From Desulfobulbaceae bacterium (GTDB lineage: Bacteria; Desulfobacterota; Desulfobulbia; Desulfobulbales; Desulfobulbaceae), in contig JAMJFO010000007.1 in the NCBI GenBank assembly GCA_023544645.1, positions 26,931-90,930 of the forward strand: a DNA stretch of 64,000 nucleotides, read 5' to 3'. The notes under the pieces were generated by a model. It was not told the origin of the DNA and made no database searches. It saw nothing but the letters and a program-made list of their open reading frames with translations. The first letter of the stretch is position 1. Each line of letters begins with the position of its first letter. This document shows positions 28,348-36,524 of the stretch, in pieces. The position numbers were made by a program, and so were the translations under genes.

Positions 28348-29193
28348 ATGAAATTTGGTGACTTTCCCGAACAATATACAGGGTATGAGCAGTCGGCGAT
28401 CATTGTTCTTCCCGTTCCGTACGACAATACTTCGACCTGGCTCAAAGGAGCGGACCGGGGGCCGGAGGCGCTGCTCAGGGCCTCCGCCCACCTGGAGCTG
28501 TATGATATTGAGACCGCCACCGAGGTGTTTCGCAGGGGGATATGCACTCTTGATCCGGTGGATTGCCCGCAGGATCCGGAGGAAATGGTTGAAGTGGTGC
28601 GGAAGAATGCCCTGGCGCATTTTCAGGCCGGTAAGTTTGTGGTCGGTCTGGGCGGCGAGCACTCGGTTTCCATTGGTCTGGCTCGTGCCGCGGCCGGCTG
28701 TTTCAGTGACCTGAGTGTCCTGCAGTTCGATGCCCACAGCGATCTGCGCGATTCATATCAAGGCAGCCGCTATAACCATGCCTGCGTCATGGCAAGGATC
28801 AATGAGCTGTCCAGTTCCGTGCAGGTCGGTATTCGAAGCATGGACCGCGAGGAGGTGGACAGGGTGGATCGTGATCGAGTGATCTTTGCCCATGATCTCC
28901 ACAAATACGGGATGAATGCCGCCTCCGAGGCCCTGGAAATGTTAAGTGATACGGTGTATCTGACCATTGACCTGGATGTGCTTGATCCATCGGTTATGCC
29001 GTCAACAGGAACGCCGGAGCCCGGCGGCCTGGACTGGTATACCCTGACCGGTCTTATCCGCAGGGTCGTCCGGGAAAAAAAGGTCATAGGCATGGATGTG
29101 GTGGAACTGCTGCCCCGGGAACATGATCCTGCTCCGGATTTTCTGGCAGCGAAGCTGATTTACCGAACCCTCAGCATGATATATGCCGCATAA
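28348..29193 (+). CDS. speB: agmatinase (ureohydrolase family)
   Basis: This 281-residue di-manganese hydrolase converts agmatine to putrescine and urea. Metal motifs are GGEHS, DAHSDLRD and DLDVLDPS, and the substrate loop is SYQGSRYNHACVM. Length and loop are of the agmatinase rather than the arginase type, and the arginine decarboxylase gene follows 34 bp later. Together they form the arginine-agmatine-putrescine route. Another ureohydrolase specificity is possible but less likely in this context. Confidence 0.88.
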   Translation: MKFGDFPEQYTGYEQSAIIVLPVPYDNTSTWLKGADRGPEALLRASAHLELYDIETATEVFRRGICTLDPVDCPQDPEEMVEVVRKNALAHFQAGKFVVGLGGEHSVSIGLARAAAGCFSDLSVLQFDAHSDLRDSYQGSRYNHACVMARINELSSSVQVGIRSMDREEVDRVDRDRVIFAHDLHKYGMNAASEALEMLSDTVYLTIDLDVLDPSVMPSTGTPEPGGLDWYTLTGLIRRVVREKKVIGMDVVELLPREHDPAPDFLAAKLIYRTLSMIYAA

Positions 29194-29227
29194 CCGCAAA
29201 CCTATACATTTATATGGTGGAGAGCAG

Positions 29228-31159
29228 ATGGGGAAAGATGTGACAGTTCCGGGAGCCCTTAACATGAGGGAGATGGCCAACGGGATCTACAATATTGAGG
29301 GGTGGGGTATAGGTTACTTCGATATCGATGATCAGGGTTTCATGAGGGTAAGCCCGTCCCAGGATCCGGAGCAGTCCATCAGGATCATCGACATTGTCCA
29401 GGAGGCCTATGATGAAGGGTTGCGGCCGCCATTGCAGATCCGTTTTCAGGACCTGCTGCGCCACCGGGTTATCAGTCTCAATCAGGCATTTGCCGCGGCA
29501 GGAGAGTCTTTTGGCTACAAGGGAAGCTATTCCGGTGTTTTTCCGCTCAAGGTTAATCAGCTGCGCGAGGTTGTCGAGGAAATAATCGATGCCGGCGAAC
29601 CGTTCAACTTCGGTCTGGAAGCGGGCAGCAAGCCTGAACTGCTTGCCGCGCTTTCCATGCATACCAATTATGATTCATTGATTGTCTGCAACGGCTACAA
29701 GGATGAATATTTTATCCGGCACGCTCTGCACGGCACCCGGTTGGGTAAAAAAGTCGTCCTGGTTGCGGAAAAAATGGGAGAGATCAGGACTATTATAGAG
29801 ATGGCCTCGGCCATGGGAGTGGAGCCCCTGATCGGTATGCGCATCCGGCTCAATGCCAAGGCTTCAGGCCAGTGGGGAGCTTCAGGGGGCAGCTCGGCCA
29901 AGTTCGGCCTGAGCACCGCTGAAATTCTTGAGGCCGTCAACCTGCTGCAGGAATCGGGTTTTGGCTCCTCCTTCAAGCTTCTTCATTTCCATATCGGTTC
30001 GCAGATCCCGGAGATCAGGGACATCAACCGGGCGGTCCGGGAAGGAGCCAGGTATTATGCCAAGTTGCGGCAGTACGGCTGCAATGTTGAGTATATTGAT
30101 GTCGGCGGCGGCCTGGGAGTTGACTATGACGGATCGGCCAGTGTTTTCAGCTCGTCCATCAACTATAGTCTGCAGGAGTATGCCAACGACATCGTTTCGT
30201 CCATCGTGGATGTCTGCGGCGAGGAAAAGGTGCCGCATCCCAATATTATCAGTGAAAGCGGCAGGGCGCTTGTGGCGCATCACTCCATGATCGTGGTTGA
30301 TGTTTTCGGCACCATTGAAAAAGCGGGTGTCGCCCCGCCAAAGGTGACAAATAAAAGCCATAAACTGGTCAGGCGCATGCAGGATATCAGCAGGAGGCTC
30401 AGTCCTGATACCCTGACCGAATGCTATCATGACCTGCTGTCCATTCATGAGCGGACCCAGTCCATGTTTCTGCTCGGCATGATGGATCTTGAGAGCAAAG
30501 GGGCGGTTGAAACCCTGTTCTGGAAGATTGCCGCGGAGATCGTCGCCCAGTACGAGAAGGAACCGTTTATGCCCGAGGAAATTGCCGAGCTGAAAATCAC
30601 ACTTGCCGAGCAGTATATTTGTAATTTTTCGGTATTTCAATCCCTTCCCGACTACTGGGCCCTTGGCCAGCTCTTTCCCATTGTTCCTATTCACCGCCTC
30701 GACGAGGAGCCGACCCATGAGGCTACCATAGCGGATATTACCTGTGATTCGGATGGCAAGGTCAACAAGTTCATCGATCTGAAGGATGTGAAGGAGAGTC
30801 TGCCCTTGCATTCATTGACCGATGAGCCATATTTCATCGGCCTGTTCATGACCGGCGCCTATCAGGACGTAATGGGTGATCTGCACAATCTGTTCGGCCG
30901 GGCCAACGAAGTGCATGTCTACCTGGATCCCGACGAGGAGCAGGGATGGTACATCGAGGAGAAGGTCAGGGGTAGCAGCATCCTTGAGGTCCTGGAGATG
31001 AACCAGTATCACCGCAACCAGCTGGTCAAGGACATGAAAAGGCAGGTCGACAAGGCGATCAAGGCGGACGTTATCAAACCCAGCGCCGGCATTAAACTGC
31101 TCAATGCCTATGAAAAGGCCCTCAAGGATTATACCTACGTCTCGCCCGTGAAAAAGTAA
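29228..31159 (+). CDS. speA: biosynthetic arginine decarboxylase
   Basis: This 643-residue PLP-dependent fold III enzyme makes agmatine from arginine. The PLP Lys is about residue 108 in YSGVFPLKVNQ. Other signatures are GLEAGSKPELLAAL, LLHFHIGSQIPEIRD, YIDVGGGLGVDYDGS and ESGRALVAHHS. The substrate-binding end has DITCDSDGKV. Length agrees with E. coli SpeA (658). ATG 29228 has GGAG upstream; the in-frame start at 29183 would overlap speB. It is cotranscribed with speB. Confidence 0.93.
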   Translation: MGKDVTVPGALNMREMANGIYNIEGWGIGYFDIDDQGFMRVSPSQDPEQSIRIIDIVQEAYDEGLRPPLQIRFQDLLRHRVISLNQAFAAAGESFGYKGSYSGVFPLKVNQLREVVEEIIDAGEPFNFGLEAGSKPELLAALSMHTNYDSLIVCNGYKDEYFIRHALHGTRLGKKVVLVAEKMGEIRTIIEMASAMGVEPLIGMRIRLNAKASGQWGASGGSSAKFGLSTAEILEAVNLLQESGFGSSFKLLHFHIGSQIPEIRDINRAVREGARYYAKLRQYGCNVEYIDVGGGLGVDYDGSASVFSSSINYSLQEYANDIVSSIVDVCGEEKVPHPNIISESGRALVAHHSMIVVDVFGTIEKAGVAPPKVTNKSHKLVRRMQDISRRLSPDTLTECYHDLLSIHERTQSMFLLGMMDLESKGAVETLFWKIAAEIVAQYEKEPFMPEEIAELKITLAEQYICNFSVFQSLPDYWALGQLFPIVPIHRLDEEPTHEATIADITCDSDGKVNKFIDLKDVKESLPLHSLTDEPYFIGLFMTGAYQDVMGDLHNLFGRANEVHVYLDPDEEQGWYIEEKVRGSSILEVLEMNQYHRNQLVKDMKRQVDKAIKADVIKPSAGIKLLNAYEKALKDYTYVSPVKK

Positions 31160-31190
31160 GCGGTCGCCGGTCGCCGCATTTCCGGCTGGA

Positions 31191-32096
31191 CTATCCCCGG
31201 GGATGATATCGCTGATGGGTTGACTTGAGCCGCCCGGAGTCGATTTTGGTGTATATCTGGGTGGTTGATATGTCCGAATGGCCAAGCATCATCTGGACCG
31301 CCCGAAGATCGGCGCCCCCGGCCAGCAGGTGGGTGGCGAATGAATGGCGCAGCATGTGGGGGCTGATGCGCTTGCGGATGCCCGCGTTGACCGCCAGCGC
31401 ATTGATTATCTGCCAGAATCGTGCCCTGGTCATGGCCGTTCCCCGGTTGCTGATAAAAAGGAACGGACTTGATTTTTTCTTGAGCAGCGCCGGCCGCGCC
31501 TGCTCAACATAAGCGCGTATACGCTCGCCGGCCGCCTCGCCGAACGGAATGATTCTCTCCTTGTTGCCTTTGCCCAGCACTCGTACATGACCACTGGTCA
31601 TGCTGCAGTTGACCACCGGCAGCTGCACCAGTTCCGAAACCCGCATTCCGGTGGCGTAGAGCAGATAGAGCATGGCATGATCACGGAGGATGAGCGGGGA
31701 GGTCCGGGATGGTGGGGCCAGCAGCTGATCCACCTCGGATACGTTCAGGGCCTTTGGCAGGATGTTGCCGGTTTTGGGCCGATCAATGTCGCTGACCGGA
31801 TTGCTGTCGAGCAGTTTTTCCCGAACCAGGTAGTCGAAAAATGCCCGCAGTGCCGCCAGCCTTCTGGCATTGCTGCGTGAAGATATCTGTTTGCGATGGC
31901 AATGGAGAAAGAAGTCGCGGACATGTTTGCTGGTGACCGTTGACGTGGTTGCCCCAGGCGCGACCCGGTCCAGGTAGGCAAGAAAAAAGCGGAGATCCGA
32001 ACCATAGGAAGCAACGGTGTTGCCCGCCAGCCTTCGTTCGGCAATGAGATGGTGAAGAAAGGCGTCCAGGTAATGGGATAGGGTGTTGCTGCTCAG
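31191..32096 (-). CDS. xerD: tyrosine recombinase XerD-like, with a non-standard start codon
   Basis: This full-length tyrosine recombinase has about 301 residues; E. coli XerD has 298. The frame is open from the rpsU stop (32169), but no ATG, GTG or TTG precedes the SAM-like N-terminal domain; the first GTG in frame is at 31733, in mid-protein. CTG 32096 is proposed because it gives the family length. The N-domain reads LSSNTLSHYLDAFLHHL and continues RLAGNTVASYGSDLRFFL. Catalytic residues counted from CTG are R152, K176, H247, R250, H273 and Y282, all present. It probably resolves chromosome dimers with a partner at dif. XerC is the alternative name. Confidence 0.85.
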   Translation of the reverse strand: MSSNTLSHYLDAFLHHLIAERRLAGNTVASYGSDLRFFLAYLDRVAPGATTSTVTSKHVRDFFLHCHRKQISSRSNARRLAALRAFFDYLVREKLLDSNPVSDIDRPKTGNILPKALNVSEVDQLLAPPSRTSPLILRDHAMLYLLYATGMRVSELVQLPVVNCSMTSGHVRVLGKGNKERIIPFGEAAGERIRAYVEQARPALLKKKSSPFLFISNRGTAMTRARFWQIINALAVNAGIRKRISPHMLRHSFATHLLAGGADLRAVQMMLGHSDISTTQIYTKIDSGRLKSTHQRYHPRG

Positions 32097-32131
32097 GGCC
32101 TTGGCGATGGTTGAATTGACTGGTGCTAAAG

Positions 32132-32162
32132 CAAAAGGCCCGTCGTGATGAACGACAGGCCT
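32132..32162 (-). terminator. terminator after rpsU
   Basis: On the minus strand AGGCC-t-GTCGT pairs with ACGAC-g-GGCCT around a five-base loop, followed by TTTT. It lies between rpsU and xerD, 36 bp before the proposed xerD start. Confidence 0.7.
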
Positions 32163-32168
32163 TCCGGA

Positions 32169-32363
32169 CTACATTTTGCTTTTCATGCGGTTGAACTTGC
32201 GAAGTTTACGCAGAGCTTCAGCGCTTTTCCGGCGTTTCTTGACACTTGGTTTCTCATAGTATTCACGCCGCTTGAGTTCGCGCTTGATCCCGTCAATCTG
32301 GAGTTTCTTTTTCAGCTGGCGGATCGCGTACTCAATATCGCCTCTGACTTCTACTTCGATCAT
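32169..32363 (-). CDS. rpsU: 30S ribosomal protein S21
   Basis: This 64-residue, very basic ribosomal protein has IEYAIRQLKKKLQIDGIKRELKRREYYEKPSVKKRRK, typical of S21. ATG 32363 (MIEVEVRGD) is chosen. The frame is open 16 codons further, but that part is not S21-like, and an AAGGA ribosome site precedes this ATG. It forms its own short transcript ending in the hairpin at 32132-32162. Confidence 0.93.
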   Translation of the reverse strand: MIEVEVRGDIEYAIRQLKKKLQIDGIKRELKRREYYEKPSVKKRRKSAEALRKLRKFNRMKSKM

Positions 32364-32496
32364 AATAAAATCACATCCTTTGTTGTTGAATAGTGATGAA
32401 CCCCTGTCCATCGTTCAATGGAAAATGAAAAACGCAATTCCTTAATTTATTCGCAGCAGGTCTGTTTGTCAACGCAATTATGCCTGATTCCACTTA

Positions 32497-33873
32497 TCAG
32501 GGCTCGGGGAGTATCTTTCCCGGGTTGAGAACGGAGTTGGGATCAAAGAGATGTTTGATCCGCTGCATGAGTTCTATGGCGGTATGATCAAGTTCCAGGG
32601 AGAGGAAGGGCGACTTGGTTATGCCCACGCCGTGCTCGCCGGACATGGTTCCCCCCTGCCCGATCACGAATTCGAACAATTTTGTTCTGGCGGCAAGGCC
32701 CCTGGTATATTCCTGTTCATTTTCCCTGTCCACCATGATGTTGACGTGGATATTGCCGTCTCCGGCGTGGCCGAAGGTGAGAATGACAAGGTCAAGGGAG
32801 CGGGCCAGCTCTTCGGCAAAGTTGACCAGGGCGGGAATTTTTGATCTGGGCACAACAATGTCTTCACTGATTTTGTGCGGTTTCAGTGAAAAGGTGGCCG
32901 GGGATATGGACCGCCTGGCTGCCCAGAGTTCATCGTGATCTTTGCTGCTGTGGGCCCTGCGGAAATTTATGGCGTTTTCTTGCAGGTACTGTTCTACCTG
33001 TTGGGTTTGCTGTTTGACTTCCCGGTCTGTCCCGTCCACTTCGAGCAGAATGAGGGCCGCGGTTTCAGCCGGCAGGTTCAGGGGGATATGGGAGCGGACA
33101 ATTGAAATGGCTGTTCTGTCCATATATTCGAGAGTGCAGGGGGAAATGCCGGCACCAAGGATCTGCGTCACCAGCTCCGTTGCCCTGTTCAGGGAGGGAA
33201 AGGTCAGGAGGAAGGTCGCCTTGATTTCCGGCAGGGGAAGCAGCCTGAGTATCAGTCTGGTAAAGATGCCCAGGGTTCCCTCGGAGCCGATAAACAGCCT
33301 GGTCAGGTCATAGCCGACAACTCCTTTCTCGGTGCGCACTCCTGTCTGCATGATATCACCGGTGGGCAGCACGACTTCAATGCCGAGCACGTAATCCTTG
33401 GTAACGCCGTATTTGACGGCGCTGGGGCCGCCGGCGCATTCGGCGGCATTGCCCCCGATGGTGCAGAATTTGAGGCTGGCCGGGTCCGGAGGATACATGA
33501 GTCCGGATTTTTTCAGTTCAACCTGGAGGTCTCCGGTGATAACCCCGGGTTCAACCACGGCGATCATGTTGTCCCGGTCGATTTCCAGGATCCGGTTCAT
33601 CCTGCTGGTGACCAGCACCAGCCCTCCGCGGACCGGGAGGCTGCCGCCGGTCATGCCGCTGCCGGCGCCCCTGGGCACCACCGGGAAGCCATGTTTGTTG
33701 GCAGCCTTGAGGATGGCGGATATTTCCTGAGCGGACTGCGGAAAAGCGACCGCTTGGGGCAGAAAGATCTGTCCGGTCCCGTCATAGCTGTAGCAGCTCA
33801 AGTCCTCGGGAGCGGTGGAAAGATTATCCGGGCCGACAATGCGGGCGAGTTCTTCGATAACTGATCTGTCCAT
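32497..33873 (-). CDS. FAD-linked oxidase, GlcD / D-lactate dehydrogenase type
   Basis: This 458-residue flavoprotein of the FAD-binding-4/oxidase-C family oxidises a 2-hydroxy acid such as glycolate or D-lactate. The FAD-binding part has PVVPRGAGSGMTGGSLP and YPPDPASLKFCTIGGNAAECAGGP. The C-domain shows FGHAGDGNIHVN and the end motif GTMSGEHGVGITK. No GlcE or GlcF partner lies nearby, so the electron acceptor is open. The substrate cannot be chosen between glycolate and D-lactate from sequence alone. It is divergent from ddl. Confidence 0.85.
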   Translation of the reverse strand: MDRSVIEELARIVGPDNLSTAPEDLSCYSYDGTGQIFLPQAVAFPQSAQEISAILKAANKHGFPVVPRGAGSGMTGGSLPVRGGLVLVTSRMNRILEIDRDNMIAVVEPGVITGDLQVELKKSGLMYPPDPASLKFCTIGGNAAECAGGPSAVKYGVTKDYVLGIEVVLPTGDIMQTGVRTEKGVVGYDLTRLFIGSEGTLGIFTRLILRLLPLPEIKATFLLTFPSLNRATELVTQILGAGISPCTLEYMDRTAISIVRSHIPLNLPAETAALILLEVDGTDREVKQQTQQVEQYLQENAINFRRAHSSKDHDELWAARRSISPATFSLKPHKISEDIVVPRSKIPALVNFAEELARSLDLVILTFGHAGDGNIHVNIMVDRENEQEYTRGLAARTKLFEFVIGQGGTMSGEHGVGITKSPFLSLELDHTAIELMQRIKHLFDPNSVLNPGKILPEP

Positions 33874-33997
33874 AATGGAAGGATACTGAAATCAGCGCTG
33901 ATAAACCATATTTTTTCAGAAAATTCTTGAAAATGTTTGCGGACGCATCATGATAGAATGAATTTAATCCAAACAACTCTATGTATATGAGGAAAAT

Positions 33998-34939
33998 ATG
34001 AGCAGACTGAGAGTGGCGTTAATCGCCGGCGGCGTATCAAGAGAGCGGGAAGTGTCGTTAAACGGGGCCCGGGAGGTGGAAAAGGCGCTTGATCCCGGAA
34101 AATACGAGGTTGTCCGTTATGACCCGTCCACAGACCTGGGCCGTATAGCGGCAGATGCCGATAAGATTGATGTTGCCTTTGTCCTCCTGCATGGCATGCA
34201 CGGGGAAGACGGGACCATGCAGGGTTTTCTCGAATTGCTGGGCATTCCGTACCAGGGATCGGGGGTGCTGGGCAGCGCCCTGGCCATGGATAAAAACCTG
34301 GCCAAAATGGTGTACCGGCTGCATGGGTTGCAGGTGGCCGACTGGGAGATGGCCTGCCGTGATGATATCGCTGACCCCGGACGTCTGCTTGCGTCCCTGC
34401 GGCTGCCGCTGGTCATTAAACCGGTGCGCCAGGGTTCAAGCATCGGCATGTCGATCATCAGGGAGGAGGCAAAGTTATCACCAGCCCTGGAGCTGGCCTT
34501 TGAACATGACAGCGAGGTTATGGTCGAGGAGTATATTTCCGGGCGGGAGATAACGGTCGGAGTGTTGGGAAACCGTGATCTTGCCGCTCTGCCCCTGGTG
34601 GAGGTTATCCCGGACGGGAAATATGAGTTTTTTGATTACGAGGCCAAGTATATGCCGGGTGCGACTAAAGAGGTCTGCCCAGCCGAGGTAAGTGAGGATA
34701 TACGGATTAAAGCCCAGGAATACGCGGTGACCGCTCACCGCGCCTTGCAGCTGCGGGGATATAGCCGGACGGACATGATCGTTTCGGGCAGCGATATATA
34801 TGTCCTTGAAACCAATACCATTCCGGGTATGACATTGACCAGCCTTCTGCCGCAGGCGGCGGCCCGGTTCGGCCTCTCTTTTCCGGCTCTGGTCGACCGG
34901 CTCATTGAACTCGCCCTGGAAAAACCCCGGAATCCGTAA
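33998..34939 (+). CDS. ddl: D-alanine--D-alanine ligase
   Basis: This 313-residue ATP-grasp ligase makes the D-Ala-D-Ala end of peptidoglycan precursors. It has VALIAGGVSREREVSLNGA, LHGMHGEDGTMQGFLEL, GSGVLGSALAMDK, IKPVRQGSSIGMS and the C-terminal ETNTIPGMT. GYSRTD replaces the more frequent GYxRxDF. ATG 33998 has GAGGA upstream. It stands alone, away from the mur cluster. Confidence 0.9.
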   Translation: MSRLRVALIAGGVSREREVSLNGAREVEKALDPGKYEVVRYDPSTDLGRIAADADKIDVAFVLLHGMHGEDGTMQGFLELLGIPYQGSGVLGSALAMDKNLAKMVYRLHGLQVADWEMACRDDIADPGRLLASLRLPLVIKPVRQGSSIGMSIIREEAKLSPALELAFEHDSEVMVEEYISGREITVGVLGNRDLAALPLVEVIPDGKYEFFDYEAKYMPGATKEVCPAEVSEDIRIKAQEYAVTAHRALQLRGYSRTDMIVSGSDIYVLETNTIPGMTLTSLLPQAAARFGLSFPALVDRLIELALEKPRNP

Positions 34940-35263
34940 CGGCCCGATTAAAAACATTGCCTGCGCCGGTGGCGGGAATTAATTTTCGTCGTCAAAAAAC
35001 AAGAAAAATATCTTGACATGAAAGTTTGCCGTAATTAATTATAAACAGATAATTAGCTGAAATTATTATAAATTATAAATTTAAATTTGCAATTTACGGC
35101 ACAGCTTCTATTTTCAGAAGTTGATGTATCCTACTCATTAGACACAGAATTTTTATGTTCGGGTTAAATCCAAACGTATATATTGTGGATACAATTTACC
35201 GGTCACGAGCAGGAACGTTTCAGGTGAGTTGAACAGAGTAATCTCTGGTCAAGGAGGTGCCGC
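34940..35263. other. 324-bp AT-rich intergenic region
   Basis: No gene is visible. The stretch 35030-35095 is almost pure A/T, unlike its surroundings. TTGACA occurs at 35013-35018, with TAATTA 17 bp later. Near 35184-35200 there is an ATTGT-GGAT-ACAAT inverted repeat. These could be a promoter, UP-like sequence and operator for the PilZ gene, but the evidence is weak. Confidence 0.4.
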
Positions 35264-35776
35264 TTGTTCTATCGTCCCGAATTAATGGTCTATTTGTGGA
35301 TGCTGCCGGTGGCGGGAATGGTCGTTGTCCCGGTTCTATGGGCAATGACCCGTTTGTTGTATCAGAAGTTTGAACGGTCCCGTCTCGGTGATGTGCGGGG
35401 GTTTATTGATCTCAACGGCGCCGGACCTGCTGATCGGGAAAACCGGGAGAGACGAAGTGACCCCCGAGTCAGCATCGAAGGTTGCAGGGCAAACGTGGCC
35501 AGGCAGGTGAGATGCTGCCGGGCACAGGTGGCCAATATTTCTCCCCGGGGAATTTGTTTCACCAATATACCAGGGCAAATGTGCCATGAGGAGGACGGAA
35601 AGCTGAAAGTCGTGTTGCGCACCCGTGAACGCGACTATACAATGCAGGTCCGGCCCCGCTGGAGAAAATTGCATGAGAAGGGCTATATGATCGGCGCTGA
35701 AATTGTTCGGGTTCCCGCCGGCTGGCATTATTTTGTCAATGATTTGTCCAGGCTCGCCATGGCCCGGGCGGCATAA
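35264..35776 (+). CDS. membrane-anchored PilZ-domain protein
   Basis: This 170-residue protein has one N-terminal transmembrane segment (about residues 8-32) followed by a cytoplasmic PilZ domain. PilZ landmarks are ERRSDPRVSIEG (the RxxxR-type c-di-GMP loop, here RRSDPR) and NISPRGICF in place of D/NxSxxG. The start is TTG 35264 with AAGGAGG six bases upstream; the ATG at codon 8 has no ribosome site. It probably senses c-di-GMP at the membrane, in motility or surface control. The partner is unknown. Confidence 0.75.
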   Translation: MFYRPELMVYLWMLPVAGMVVVPVLWAMTRLLYQKFERSRLGDVRGFIDLNGAGPADRENRERRSDPRVSIEGCRANVARQVRCCRAQVANISPRGICFTNIPGQMCHEEDGKLKVVLRTRERDYTMQVRPRWRKLHEKGYMIGAEIVRVPAGWHYFVNDLSRLAMARAA

Positions 35777-35850
35777 TCACTACGTTGTTTTCGCTGTGTC
35801 CGGTCTGTGTGCCGGTTCTCCACCGGGCAGGGGTGCTTGCGAAAGATGAA

Positions 35851-35880
35851 TAAAAAAATGCCGGGGAAATATCCCCGGCA
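35851..35880 (-). terminator. terminator of the 99-residue hypothetical gene
   Basis: On the minus strand GCCGGGGA and TCCCCGGC pair around a short loop, followed by an A and seven T. It lies about 45 bp after the stop at 35925. Confidence 0.75.
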
Positions 35881-35924
35881 GCATGCTTGCTTTGGCACCT
35901 GATTTATTGCAGCGGCCCGGATGA

Positions 35925-36224
35925 TCAGCCGCCAAAATCATAATCGAATAATTCATTGCTGCTCAGTCGTTCCTCCACTCTGCTTCCTTCCGGTCTTTTT
36001 CCCTCCAGGCTGTCAAAGCTCTCAACGCTGTCGCACGCAGTTACCAGATCGCACAGCCTGTCATCAAGCTCGGTCATGATAATATGCAACTCGTCGATCT
36101 GAGGTTGGAGTTTATATTTGTCGATAGAGGCGATGCCGTCTATCTCGCTGGAAAGTTTATGCAGCCGTCGGCTCCAGTATTCCAGTTCCCCTGACACGTT
36201 TGAACAATAATATCTGCTTGCCAT
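35925..36224 (-). CDS. small hypothetical protein, probably helical
   Basis: This 99-residue protein is not recognised. ATG 36224 has a strong AAGGAGGT ribosome site. Residues 10-75 look like two amphipathic helices with heptad spacing (EYWSRRLHKLSSEIDGI and QIDELHIIMTELDDRL), so a coiled coil is likely. The C-terminus is acidic and ends DYDFGG. It is monocistronic, with its own terminator and a 5' inverted repeat. Confidence 0.6.
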   Translation of the reverse strand: MASRYYCSNVSGELEYWSRRLHKLSSEIDGIASIDKYKLQPQIDELHIIMTELDDRLCDLVTACDSVESFDSLEGKRPEGSRVEERLSSNELFDYDFGG

Positions 36225-36524
36225 GACGTACCTCCTTTTCCAGAGGTTTTGCGGTTAATTCTGCTGAAGAAATATCTCATGCAGCACCTTTATTTTCTTT
36301 GCTGAGATATCCCTACCCTTACTACTAACTATAAGAATCATTCCTATGCGTGCAATGGGCGAAAAGCGTGAAAAACAGTGGGTGGAGAAGTGGAGAGATT
36401 CCCAGGCGGCTGCGACGCAGGTCCGCGGTACCCTGCAGCCGCAGTAAATGTTGGTAAAAGGCAAGGTTCGGTTGCTGTTGCCGTGAGTATTTACGGTTGG
36501 GCTGTGTCGGCGGCCGGCAGGGCT
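36225..36524. other. 300-bp intergenic region with a 5'-UTR inverted repeat
   Basis: An inverted repeat ATATCTC (36272-36278) / GAGATAT (36304-36310), with inner GCAGCA/TGCTG-like pairing, lies in the leader of the hypothetical gene. Further right, GGCTGC..GCAGCC (about 36408-36443) forms another stem. No gene is convincing, and no terminator with a T run follows mscS. Confidence 0.4.

Noticed and set aside
31745..32044. Minus-strand 99-codon frame in the xerD region
   Set aside because: It is out of frame with xerD and lacks motifs. The true N-terminal domain is in the frame shared with rpsU.
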